NCBI GenBank assembly: GCA_003280105.1
Contig: QCFX01000008.1
Location: 1 to 61,457 of the forward strand
Direction of reading: 5' to 3'
From: Prochlorococcus sp. AG-363-N20
Lineage (GTDB): Bacteria > Cyanobacteriota > Cyanobacteriia > PCC-6307 > Cyanobiaceae
DNA: 61,457 nucleotides
Positions 26,925-35,004 of the stretch are shown here, piece by piece; positions within the stretch are counted from its first letter, which is position 1; the number at the start of each line of letters is the position of its first letter. The notes below the pieces were generated by a model. The model ran no database searches. It was not told the DNA's origin and saw nothing but the letters and a program-made list of their open reading frames with translations. The position numbers were made by a program, and so were the translations under genes.

Positions 26925-28598
26925 TTAGCCTCTTCCAATACTGCGCCCCATGCCTTGAGCAATTCCTCTGCCTACCAATCCTATTGCGCGGCCGACTACT
27001 TGAGTAAGGATTACAACCATTAAATCTCCTAGATGTTTTACGAGAGTTTGGATTTGTGGGGATAGCGCATCCCTAGCCTCAACTAATAGAGCTACTTGTT
27101 GTTGCCACCAACCTAATTGCCGTAGCTCTTCGTCTCTTGGTTCAGTCATCACAAAAGGTTGAATTTGCCCTTTTTCAATGATGTAGAGAATTCTTTTGCT
27201 TTCATAGAGCTGAATTGGACGTAGCACAAGACTTTGCCACCTGTTCTTACTGTTTAGTTGATTACGTAATCGTTCTAGCTCTCGAGTTGAAATAAGCTGG
27301 GGCTTGAGAAGATAGCGTCTTAGTTCAGGCCAATCTCCACATGCCTCAATGACTTCTTCGCTAATTAGCTCGGCGGTACGAATTAGCCAGTTACTAAAAA
27401 ACATTTCAAGGTGGATCAAAGCACGGGGATTATCAGCAGGCAGCAATTGTCCTTCTACTTCTACAGGCTTATCGAGCAGTAAAGGGTCAAGCATTTGATC
27501 ACCTTTAGGTAATTCATCGTCACTATTAGATAAAGTTGTCGATGCCAATAATTGATCGCCTACGAGCATCATATTTCCTTGTAACTCCAACCTTACGTAG
27601 CTACCAATCATTTTTCTTAGGGCTTGTTGCTTAATTTCTGTTTGAAGATCTAACCAATTTTCCAAATAATCCCCATTCTTGTTGGCATAATCATTCATCT
27701 TTTTTACGAGTTCATTCAATTGATCCAAAAGCGCAACTAGCAGCTCTCGTTGTCTCAAGCTGTTCAGCCCTTCAATCGCTAGAAGCCCGCCGGTGGAGTT
27801 GATTAACCCTTCTTGAATTGCTTCTGTTAATCGACCTCGTATTGCGGACCAGACTGCCAGTCCATTCTTTTCCTCAAGACTAATTTCTGTATTGCTCCCG
27901 TGATGCTTGACATATTCATTCGCCTCAATTCCTATAGGAGAGGAAATTTTTGATTTGCTTTTTGATTTATAGGGGTCTAAAGATGGTTGAAGGGGCCCCC
28001 AAAGCCAGAATAAAATCCTTTTAGCAAAGCTTAGTTCTCTCTTACGGCCATAAAGCATTAGTTCTTTTATTGAACTCTTAGGTGGACGCTCTAGCAGTAA
28101 TTGAATTTGTCTAAGTTCGTTGTTGATCTGTTGAAGGCCACTAAGTAGTAGCCATTGACCTAGTCCCATCGGTGGTTGGAGGGCACTTGATTGCTTTGTT
28201 TCTTGATCTTTAAGTCGTACTACTCTCCCTCCTCCTTGTAAGGTTGTTATTGCTTTGACTAGAGTTTGTATATCAGGATCTTGCAGTATGCCTGAACAAT
28301 CAAACTGAAGGAGCTCACTGGTTTGTGCAGAAGCTTTTGCGGGTATTAGAACTAAAAGTGGAGCAGGTAGCCAATAGTCTTGAAGCCGCCTTGTTTCTGT
28401 TTGAATGGAACTTAAAACTTCAAGACTTTCTATAGACCAGATAATTAGAAAGGGACGTTTAGTTAATTCCTCTTTAGCCAGGCATACTTTGTACTCGTTT
28501 TGTAATTGATTTAATTGGAGAGCAAGAGATTCCCCTAAAAGGTCAGGAGCCAATAATAGGATTTGATTAGAAGCCTCTTTAGCCAAATTGCTCACCAA
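26925..28598 (-). CDS. DUF3685 protein
   Basis: The protein has 557 residues. The first 125 resemble a receiver-like domain (NQILLLAPDLLGESLALQL, APLLVLIPAKASAQTS, LVKAITTLQGGGRVVRL) without obvious phosphorylation-site Asp clusters. The remainder is the DUF3685 region, mainly helical, ending in hydrophobic and Gly-rich turns (VVILTQVVGRAIGLVGRGIAQG). The family is cyanobacterial, and the plastid-encoded Ycf55 is related as I recall. The function is unknown. It precedes the thioredoxin-fold gene on the minus strand. Confidence 0.8.
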   Translation of the reverse strand: MVSNLAKEASNQILLLAPDLLGESLALQLNQLQNEYKVCLAKEELTKRPFLIIWSIESLEVLSSIQTETRRLQDYWLPAPLLVLIPAKASAQTSELLQFDCSGILQDPDIQTLVKAITTLQGGGRVVRLKDQETKQSSALQPPMGLGQWLLLSGLQQINNELRQIQLLLERPPKSSIKELMLYGRKRELSFAKRILFWLWGPLQPSLDPYKSKSKSKISSPIGIEANEYVKHHGSNTEISLEEKNGLAVWSAIRGRLTEAIQEGLINSTGGLLAIEGLNSLRQRELLVALLDQLNELVKKMNDYANKNGDYLENWLDLQTEIKQQALRKMIGSYVRLELQGNMMLVGDQLLASTTLSNSDDELPKGDQMLDPLLLDKPVEVEGQLLPADNPRALIHLEMFFSNWLIRTAELISEEVIEACGDWPELRRYLLKPQLISTRELERLRNQLNSKNRWQSLVLRPIQLYESKRILYIIEKGQIQPFVMTEPRDEELRQLGWWQQQVALLVEARDALSPQIQTLVKHLGDLMVVILTQVVGRAIGLVGRGIAQGMGRSIGRG

Positions 28599-28711
28599 TT
28601 CAATCTCATGAATACAAGATAACTAGCCATACCGAAATCCTCCAGTCCATTCCACTTGTTTTTTTTTATCAATTTTATATATCTTCTTAAAGCTCGCTTC
28701 TGAATGCATAT

Positions 28712-29476
28712 TCATGCATAAATATTTTTAGTTGGTGGGTCGATCAAATGACTATTCTCAAGAGCCTTTATAGCTTCTTTGAGATCAACTTTGCCATCAT
28801 AAATTGCTCTGCCAACAATAATTCCTGTGACACCATCACTTTCTAATGGCACAAGTGAAAGTAGGTCTGACATGCAACCAACACCGCCAGAAGCGATGAC
28901 AGGAACTTGGCTCACTAATGCGATATCTTTCATTGCCTGCAGATTTGGCCCCTTCAAGGTTCCATCTTGAGATATATCAGTAGAGATTATTCCTGCAATC
29001 TCAGACTCTGAAAATGTTTTTGCAAGTTCAGTTGCTAATACATCACTTTGATTTATCCACCCGCGAGTAGCAACTCTTCCATCCTTAGCATCTATCCCTA
29101 TCAAGATTTTCTGTGGATATGCTTCGGATAGTCGCTTTACGAGGCTTGGGTTTTCAATTGCGACAGTGCCAAGGATTACTCTCTCAACTCCATAGTCGAT
29201 TAATTCCTTAGCTCGATTGAATGTACGAACACCTCCACCTAATTGGACTGGGATATCAAGTGCTGCAGTTATTTTCCGGATAGAGAGATCATTCGTTGGT
29301 TCACCAGTTTTAGCTCCGTCAAGGTCAACAACATGCAATTTGCTTGCTCCTTGGGCTTGCCAATGAAGAGCTTGCTTGACAGGGTCTCTATTGAATTGGG
29401 TGACTTGTTCATAGTCCCCTTGATTTAGCCTTACGCAGTTACCTCCCAAGAGGTCAATAGCAGGAATTATCTCCAT
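28712..29476 (-). CDS. hisA: Phosphoribosylformimino-5-aminoimidazole carboxamide ribotide isomerase
   Basis: It catalyses the Amadori rearrangement of ProFAR to PRFAR in histidine synthesis. The (beta-alpha)8 barrel carries EIIPAIDLLGGNCVRLNQGD with catalytic Asp8, QLGGGVRTFNRAK and GIISTDISQDGTLKGPN with the second catalytic Asp. The phosphate-binding IASGGVGCMSDLL and IIVGRAIYDG follow. The length of 254 residues is normal. It is divergent from the epimerase-like gene on the plus strand. Confidence 0.96.
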   Translation of the reverse strand: MEIIPAIDLLGGNCVRLNQGDYEQVTQFNRDPVKQALHWQAQGASKLHVVDLDGAKTGEPTNDLSIRKITAALDIPVQLGGGVRTFNRAKELIDYGVERVILGTVAIENPSLVKRLSEAYPQKILIGIDAKDGRVATRGWINQSDVLATELAKTFSESEIAGIISTDISQDGTLKGPNLQAMKDIALVSQVPVIASGGVGCMSDLLSLVPLESDGVTGIIVGRAIYDGKVDLKEAIKALENSHLIDPPTKNIYA

Positions 29477-29573
29477 AGATCAAACCTCAATTTGTGATGA
29501 TTCATTTTGTAAGGGAGATTTTGCCTTCCTTTTAATTTACGCGCTTGAATAGCAAGAGAATTCATTTAACCCT

Positions 29574-30494
29574 GTGAACATTCTTGTAATAGGCGGGACT
29601 CGCTTTGTGGGGAAATATTTGGTGTCGGAGTTGAACTCAACCAATCACCGCATAACTTTGTTTACTCGTGGCAATAATCCTGTTCCAACAAATGTTGAAC
29701 ATATAAAGGGAGATCGCGGCTCTGAAGAATCACTTGCTTCTCTTAGAGGGCGGAAATTTGATGTGATTGTAGATAGCTCAGGGAGGACCCTTGAAGACAC
29801 AAAAAAGGTTCTCAGCTTTACTGGGGCACCTCTTCATAGGCTTGTTTATGTGAGTTCAGCAGGTGTGTACGCAGATTCATACAATTGGCCACTGAAGGAA
29901 TCGAGCGAATTAGACCCAAATAGTAGGCATTATGGAAAAGTTGAGACTGAAAATTGGTTAACCGCTCAAGGCATTCCTTTTACTAGCTTTCGACCTACAT
30001 ATATTTATGGTCCAGGGAATTACAATCCTATAGAAAGATGGTTTTTTGATCGAATAGTTCATAATCGGCCAATTCCATTACCTGGAGACGGAAACTTCAT
30101 CACTCAGTTGGGTCATGTAGCTGATTTAGCAAAAGCCATGCTGCTAAGTATTGAATCCTCAGTTGCAGTGAACAAAATATATAATTGTTCTGGCAATCAA
30201 GGTATTACATTAAGAGGCCTTGTTTATATCTCCGCAAAAGCATGTGGCAAGGATCCAAGCCAGTTAACCATTAAGCCTTTTGATCCATCCCTGGTTGACC
30301 AAAAACAAAGAAAATCCTTCCCATTAAGGATTGGACATTTCTTTAGTGATATAAACCTTGTTAAAAAAGACTTGAAATGGGAGCCTCGATTTGACCTGGA
30401 AAAAGGCTTTGATGACAGTTATAAGAATGATTATTTGTTATTGACTTCAAACAATCCAGACTTTAGTGCTGACGAAAAGCTTTTTCCTTCTTGA
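29574..30494 (+). CDS. NAD(P)-dependent epimerase-like protein (extended/atypical SDR, CSP41-like)
   Basis: The protein has 306 residues. The Rossmann motif VIGGTRFVGKYLVSEL (residues 5-20) is the TRF-type seen in CSP41/YlbE-like SDRs rather than in classical UDP-sugar epimerases. The active-site segment includes LVYVSSAGVYAD, RHYGKVETENWL (YxxxK-like) and FRPTYIYGPGNYNP. The plastid CSP41 relatives bind RNA and stabilise chloroplast transcripts, so an RNA role is possible. The start is GTG, directly before the glycine-rich strand. The 3' end overlaps the convergent pgsA by 32 bases. Confidence 0.85.
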   Translation: MNILVIGGTRFVGKYLVSELNSTNHRITLFTRGNNPVPTNVEHIKGDRGSEESLASLRGRKFDVIVDSSGRTLEDTKKVLSFTGAPLHRLVYVSSAGVYADSYNWPLKESSELDPNSRHYGKVETENWLTAQGIPFTSFRPTYIYGPGNYNPIERWFFDRIVHNRPIPLPGDGNFITQLGHVADLAKAMLLSIESSVAVNKIYNCSGNQGITLRGLVYISAKACGKDPSQLTIKPFDPSLVDQKQRKSFPLRIGHFFSDINLVKKDLKWEPRFDLEKGFDDSYKNDYLLLTSNNPDFSADEKLFPS

Positions 30495-31011
30495 GATATT
30501 TAATACCAGATAAGATCGTAAGAATTAGAGTTGGCCAAAAGACCCATACTCCTAATCTTTGGACTTTTAATGCAAAATAAGTACCACCCCAGCTAAAAGG
30601 CCAGATCATAAGTAAAACAGCAAAGAATTGCAGAACAGTTTTAACTTTCCCTCCTTTAGATGCTGGCATCCCATCATTTTCACTAGAACGCAAAGACGAA
30701 ATTATTAATTCTCTACTTATAAGGAGCCATACAGCCCAGATAGGCAACAAACCAACAGATGCCAACCATATCATTGGCGCTGAAATAAGGACTTTATCTG
30801 CTAAAGGGTCAAGTTTTGCTCCCCAGCTAGAGCCACCTCCAAATTTTCGTGCAAGCCAACCATCAACTAGATCAGTTAATGCTCCAATGAAGAGAAGAAA
30901 CCAAGCTATGGCAAGGCTTCCAGTATTTAGAAAGTAAATAAGTGGAATACCTGTTGCGGCTCTCAATAAGGTAAGAATGTCAGCTGTTGATCTAAGCTTT
31001 TCTTTTTTCAT
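30463..31011 (-). CDS. pgsA: CDP-diacylglycerol-glycerol-3-phosphate 3-phosphatidyltransferase
   Basis: It makes phosphatidylglycerophosphate, the precursor of phosphatidylglycerol, the only major phospholipid of thylakoids. The CDP-alcohol phosphatidyltransferase signature is complete: DLVDGWLARKF, then WGAKLDPLADK, matching D-x2-DG-x2-AR-x8-G-x3-D-x3-D. About five membrane helices are present. The length of 182 residues is normal. It converges on and overlaps the epimerase-like gene by 32 bases, so the two mRNAs are antisense at their ends. Confidence 0.95.
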   Translation of the reverse strand: MKKEKLRSTADILTLLRAATGIPLIYFLNTGSLAIAWFLLFIGALTDLVDGWLARKFGGGSSWGAKLDPLADKVLISAPMIWLASVGLLPIWAVWLLISRELIISSLRSSENDGMPASKGGKVKTVLQFFAVLLMIWPFSWGGTYFALKVQRLGVWVFWPTLILTILSGIKYLKKEKAFRQH

Positions 31012-31127
31012 AGCAATTAGATATCTAATTCAACAACCCTTTATAAGACTTTATTTGGGCAAATTGATTTAACTATTGCATTTAAAATTATTTGATGCAA
31101 AACTAGGTAAAGATAAATGGAAAAATT

Positions 31128-31208
31128 ATGACCACTTTTTTGCTTTTTGTCTTAGCTGCGTCTTTAGTGTCAATGGTTTATATTGTTCGTCGTATTGAAG
31201 AGAATTAG
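31128..31208 (+). CDS. Very small single-pass membrane protein, 26 aa
   Basis: ATG at 31128 opens a 26-codon frame ending TAG. The peptide has one hydrophobic helix (TTFLLFVLAASLVSMVYIV) followed by a charged cytoplasmic-type tail RRIEEN. The shape is that of the tiny subunits of photosystems or cytochrome b6f, but it does not match PetL, PetN, PsbM, PsaM or Psb30 that I can recall. No strong Shine-Dalgarno is seen. Coding status is inferred from the clean helix-plus-tail design in an otherwise empty gap. Confidence 0.5.
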   Translation: MTTFLLFVLAASLVSMVYIVRRIEEN

Positions 31209-31281
31209 GAGATATCATTTCTACATTCTAGATAATTTATTTTCTCTTCTTAAAAATGATTATAGTTAATTATTTTTTAGG

Positions 31282-31812
31282 TCAATAAAATTCACAATGC
31301 AATTCTGCAAATGCGTCAGTAGGTAATCCAAGAAATAGATCCTGCAATAGGCATCCTGTCCTTTCTATGTTTGCAAACCCAACTAATATCGCTTTTCCCT
31401 CGTTAGAGATTGTTGAACCCTTTGCACTCTTATCAATGCGTGAAACCTCTCCAGATTTTAAGCAAGTTTGAATTAACAATTTTGGAGCTTTAATTAAATT
31501 TCCTATTGATAAGTAGAAATATGCTTCGAAATTCAAAGCTAAATAACCAGTGTCAATATTCAACTTACCTTCTAGTGACTTATTTTCAATATTTATCTGA
31601 ATTCCTGGAGGCAATGGAATACCTAGAATCTTTGTTGTTTTCCAATTTAAAGGTGGAATTGAAAATGAATCTTTATTGAAGATTAATTCTTTTATTGGTG
31701 AGTCTTTAAATTCATTTACTTGAGCTTCACCTCCTCCTCCGCGGGCATCATAAGTAAATGCAGGATAATTTCCTATTGCCAGTCGGCAACCTTTAAGGCT
31801 TTTTAAATACAT
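31282..31812 (-). CDS. Conserved hypothetical protein, 176 aa
   Basis: I do not recognise the family. The protein is soluble or peripherally bound, beta-rich with alternating hydrophobic residues (ILGIPLPPGIQINIENKSLEG, split as IPLPPGIQ and INIENKS), a Gly run (ARGGGGEAQ) near residue 24 and a Cys-containing C-terminus (ERTGCLLQDL, ELHCEFY). Such a pattern could be a lipid- or pigment-binding beta barrel, but that is only a guess. It is divergent from the PPC-glutaredoxin gene. Confidence 0.65.
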   Translation of the reverse strand: MYLKSLKGCRLAIGNYPAFTYDARGGGGEAQVNEFKDSPIKELIFNKDSFSIPPLNWKTTKILGIPLPPGIQINIENKSLEGKLNIDTGYLALNFEAYFYLSIGNLIKAPKLLIQTCLKSGEVSRIDKSAKGSTISNEGKAILVGFANIERTGCLLQDLFLGLPTDAFAELHCEFY

Positions 31813-31976
31813 TAAATAAACAGCACATGTCTTTTAGGTCGTAAATGACTTTATCCCTTTTGAAGGAGACTGCTCTTCCTTATCAAGCTTTTTAAAAAAC
31901 AGAATGAAAATTGGCGCAATTATTAGTTCTGTTAGGGGCGGTCTCTTATTCTTAAAGAATTAGACAAATTTGCCAC

Positions 31977-32594
31977 ATGCGTTCGCGCACGTTGAAACTT
32001 CTCCCTGGAAACGACCTTCGCTCATGTATTGAGAAGGTGGGAGTTACAAGCAACTCTTCAGGTTTCGTCCTTGGAGTTGTTGGAAATTTGTCAAGAGCCG
32101 CTTTTCAGTGTCCAGGTCGATCTCAACCGACTGTTTTGGAAGGGAACCTTGAGATCATTACGCTGAACGGGACATTCTCTCCAGAAGGTGTGCACTTACA
32201 TCTAAGCCTTTCAGATGGAGATTGTCAGGTATGGGGTGGGCACCTTGAACCAGGAACGTTAGTTCTTAAGGGGGCCGATATTTTGTTGGCTCTTATTGGA
32301 GAAGACCAATTAGAAAATACAAATCATATAAATGTTTCTAAATCGACCCCTCCCAGAATTGAAATAGCTGTTCTTCCTGGATGTCCCTGGTGCACAAGAG
32401 CTTTAAGAATTCTCAGAAGTTTAGACATACCACATTCTATTAACAATATTGATAATGAAGAATCCTTCAATGCAATTAAACAAACCACCGAAATGTCAAC
32501 ATTTCCTCAGGTCTTTGTGGACGGTAAATTAATTGGTGGATATGAGGCTCTTGCTTCATTAAGGCAAACTGGCGAGTTGGAAAGTTTTAGATAA
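31977..32594 (+). CDS. PPC/DUF296 domain fused to a glutaredoxin domain
   Basis: The protein has 205 residues and two recognisable domains. Residues 5-110 form a PPC (DUF296) domain: LLPGNDLRSCIEKV, SNSSGFVLGVVGNLSRA, LEIITLNGTFSPEGVHLHLSL (as separate strands) and the terminal GGHLEPGTLV. After a linker, residues 124-205 are a glutaredoxin with a CPWC active site (LPGCPWCTRALRIL) and the FPQVFVDGKLIGGYEAL cis-Pro and GSH-binding region. PPC domains bind DNA or nucleotides; the pairing suggests redox or glutathione-linked regulation. The stop overlaps the next start (TAATG). Confidence 0.85.
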   Translation: MRSRTLKLLPGNDLRSCIEKVGVTSNSSGFVLGVVGNLSRAAFQCPGRSQPTVLEGNLEIITLNGTFSPEGVHLHLSLSDGDCQVWGGHLEPGTLVLKGADILLALIGEDQLENTNHINVSKSTPPRIEIAVLPGCPWCTRALRILRSLDIPHSINNIDNEESFNAIKQTTEMSTFPQVFVDGKLIGGYEALASLRQTGELESFR

Positions 32595-32827
32595 TGATTA
32601 ATGAAGAAGAGGTAGAAAGCTTTAATTTCTGGAAAGAGAAAGAATGGTGGTGTAAGCCTTGGAGCATCTTATTAAGTGGGATTATTTTTATAGCTCTAAG
32701 TTGGTTATGGCCTCATAAAATATGGCTTACTATTTTCATATCTATAATAATTATTACATGGTGGATTCTTTTTTTGTGGCTTGTTCCAATTTCATACCGA
32801 CAAAACTTTAAACAAGATTTTGATTAA
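32594..32827 (+). CDS. Small two-helix membrane protein (DUF6737-like)
   Basis: The protein has 77 residues. An acidic N-terminus (INEEEVESFNFWKEKEWWCKPW) is followed by two hydrophobic helices (SILLSGIIFIALSWLW and IWLTIFISIIIITWWILFLW) and a short polar tail. Trp is unusually frequent. Such proteins are conserved among cyanobacteria with unknown function. It overlaps the PPC-glutaredoxin stop by one base and is surely co-transcribed with it. Confidence 0.75.
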   Translation: MINEEEVESFNFWKEKEWWCKPWSILLSGIIFIALSWLWPHKIWLTIFISIIIITWWILFLWLVPISYRQNFKQDFD

Positions 32828-32939
32828 TCCATTAGATCTATCTGCCGGTTCTTTCATTATTTAAATATTGCGAGCAATGAATAATAAATATTCTTAATTT
32901 AACTTGTGGCGCCTTTCGTCTTTGTTAGTAAAATAATCC

Positions 32940-32965
32940 ATGACTCATATAGCTATAGGAGTCAT
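32940..32965. repeat. 26-bp near-perfect palindrome upstream of the GNAT gene
   Basis: The sequence from 32940 to 32965 reads nearly the same on both strands: arms ATGACTC and GAGTCAT enclose a self-complementary ATAGCTAT core, with one mismatch in 13 pairs and no loop. It contains AGGAG (32957-32961), a possible Shine-Dalgarno that would be hidden if the palindrome folds in RNA. It may be an operator or a leader hairpin. Confidence 0.45.
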
Positions 32966-33064
32966 TCGAATTGATCTTCTGGGAGAATAACAATCGAAAA
33001 GACCTTCAATAGCAATCATTCTTTTCTTAAAATTAAACCCCTTCAAAAGAGAGATATACCTCTT

Positions 33065-33901
33065 GTGACTCAATGGTCACGAAAAGAAGGCTTTACACCT
33101 GGAGCAGGAGATGTTGATATATACAGACATACTGATAGACAAGGTTTATGGGTCGGTTGGTTAGGGAGTATTCCCATTGGTTGTATTGCTGGAGTTCGTT
33201 ATAACGCTGAATACGGTTTTATAGGGCTTTTTTTGGTTGTCGAGGAACACCGTGGCAAAGGGTATGGATTACAACTTTGGAAGCATGCTCTACATCATCT
33301 GGCCAATCTCCCTTGTATCGGATTAGAGGCGGCACCAGACCGGGTAGATGATTATTCACGATGGGGTTTTTGCTCCTCTTCTTTTACCACTCGTTGGCAG
33401 AGGATTGGGGATGGATCACTCTCTTCCCAGGGACATCCTGATATTGACTTATCTCAGCTAAGCGTTTTCGAAGGAGCGCAAATACCTTCAAAAGCTGTTC
33501 ACATTTACGATGCAAAAAGAGAGCCCAGCCCTAGACCTCACTTTCTCTCCGATTGGCTTAAACATCCAGCCGGAAAAGTAATTGCGTTGGTTGATAAAGA
33601 AGGATTTTGCCATGGTTTTGGACGGATCCGACCATGTTTTCTTGAGCAAGGAGAGGGATGGCGTATTGGTCCTCTTTTGGCTGATACTCCTTCATTGGCA
33701 GAATTGTTGTTATATCGTCTAATAAAAGAACATTCTGGAATCGTTTTACTAGATACTCCTGGATTGAATATGCACGTAAACTCACTGCTCAAAAAGCTTG
33801 GGTTTAAGCCTGTTTCCAAAACTTTAAGAATGTATAGAGGAGACCAACCCCCAACATCAATGAGTGAGGTTTATGCTTTGGCCTGCCTAGAACTTGGATA
33901 G
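33065..33901 (+). CDS. GNAT-family N-acetyltransferase (5' end uncertain)
   Basis: The protein has at least 278 residues, with the GNAT acetyl-CoA signature VVEEHRGKGYGLQLWKHAL near residue 58 and a second domain (AELLLYRLIKEHSG) of the GNAT C-terminal type (DUF1248/YitH-like). The first conventional start is GTG at 33065, but the frame upstream back to about 32975 also codes for family-like sequence (FLKIKPLQKRDIPL, the expected first GNAT strand) and contains no ATG, GTG or TTG. A frame beginning at TTG 32971, well placed after AGGAG, would join it if one A were removed from the AAAA run at 32997-33000. The true 5' end is therefore unresolved. Confidence 0.85.
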   Translation: MTQWSRKEGFTPGAGDVDIYRHTDRQGLWVGWLGSIPIGCIAGVRYNAEYGFIGLFLVVEEHRGKGYGLQLWKHALHHLANLPCIGLEAAPDRVDDYSRWGFCSSSFTTRWQRIGDGSLSSQGHPDIDLSQLSVFEGAQIPSKAVHIYDAKREPSPRPHFLSDWLKHPAGKVIALVDKEGFCHGFGRIRPCFLEQGEGWRIGPLLADTPSLAELLLYRLIKEHSGIVLLDTPGLNMHVNSLLKKLGFKPVSKTLRMYRGDQPPTSMSEVYALACLELG

Positions 33902-33974
33902 GATATCTTTATCATAACTTAACTCAATGTCTGCGAATATTTAATTTAAAAAAAGCATTTTAAAGTTCTTACAT

Positions 33975-34166
33975 TTAATTTTGATCTCTAAGAATTTGTT
34001 TCTCTTTATTTAATTCTGTTTCCAGTTGCTCTATGAGTTTTGTTACCAATGTCTGAAACTCAGGTTGGCATCTACGAAAAGCGGCTTTATGACGAATAGG
34101 CTCATTTCGAGTTCGCAAATCTGTAAGCATCAATTGGAGTGCATCAATTTTAGAATTAGTTTTCAT
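33975..34166 (-). CDS. Small conserved hypothetical protein, 63 aa
   Basis: This is a highly charged, mostly helical protein (IDALQLMLTDLRTR, FQTLVTKLIEQLETELNKEK) with a single Cys in AFRRCQPEF. It follows the NAD(P)-binding protein on the same strand by 12 bases, which suggests a shared transcript. No named family is recognised; the regular heptad pattern suggests a small helical bundle or coiled coil. Confidence 0.6.
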   Translation of the reverse strand: MKTNSKIDALQLMLTDLRTRNEPIRHKAAFRRCQPEFQTLVTKLIEQLETELNKEKQILRDQN

Positions 34167-34178
34167 AGGACTGCAATT

Positions 34179-34868
34179 TTATTTATTTGGAAGACTTTCA
34201 TTCAGCTTAAATCCTGCAATTGCTTCTTTCATAGTTGTTTGTGCTAGATCTCTACTACTCGTTACTTCGATAATACGACCAATGGATTCTTGCGTTTTGA
34301 TTGCTTCTATACAGCAACGAGCTACTAACCTCCTTGGTATATAGGCTTCTTCTTGTAAATCAGGACCCGTATAGCAAATACCTTGTTTTTCTAAGTTCTC
34401 TTCATCCTCTGACAAGCCTCCTGGTCTGATAACTGTCCAGTCCAATCCACTTTTTTCTAGTGATTGTTCTCCTATACGTTTCCATATTAAAATTAATCCA
34501 AATAGATTTAGTGGATGAATCCACCTACCAGTACATAAGGAACTTACCAATATGATCCTTTTTGTATTGACTCGTATACAGCTATCAACTTGATTCGCAA
34601 CGCCTATTGCATCAATTCGAGCGGGTCCTGTTAAGTCAACCGAAGGTCTTGCTCCTGTGGCAATAATTAATCCATCCATGCCTTTCAACGAAGCATCTAA
34701 GGATTGCTTATTCCCTAGATCTATTGTTTTTGTCTCGCAATCACTAATAGTCTGAGGCAATATAGAACCCTTCCGTATTAAAAGTCTTACTTCATGTCCA
34801 GCTGCTATGGCTTCTTCTGCTATCCGATAGCCTGTTTTCCCAGAGGCTCCACTAATAGCAATTTTCAT
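34179..34868 (-). CDS. NAD(P)-binding atypical SDR (NmrA/SDR_a5-like)
   Basis: The protein has 229 residues. The Rossmann start ISGASGKTGYRIAEEAI (residues 4-20) has the GASGxTG form of atypical SDRs. Later features are GLIIATGARPSVDLTGPARID, RIILVSSLCTGRW, and WTVIRPGGLSEDEEN, the usual position of the YFP/RPGG segment. There is no classical YxxxK. Plant and cyanobacterial relatives (Tic62- or HCF173-like) act in thylakoid and chlorophyll-related processes, but the role here is unknown. Confidence 0.83.
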   Translation of the reverse strand: MKIAISGASGKTGYRIAEEAIAAGHEVRLLIRKGSILPQTISDCETKTIDLGNKQSLDASLKGMDGLIIATGARPSVDLTGPARIDAIGVANQVDSCIRVNTKRIILVSSLCTGRWIHPLNLFGLILIWKRIGEQSLEKSGLDWTVIRPGGLSEDEENLEKQGICYTGPDLQEEAYIPRRLVARCCIEAIKTQESIGRIIEVTSSRDLAQTTMKEAIAGFKLNESLPNK

Positions 34869-35004
34869 TTCGATATTATAAATATATCTATTTTTAGCAA
34901 ATAATTTCTACTTTAGTGATCTTTGCTATGAGTAGAAGATAATTTGTTATGAATTTATTTTAAAGAAGAATTTGTAAAGAATTTATCAAAGGTCCGAGGA
35001 CTAT

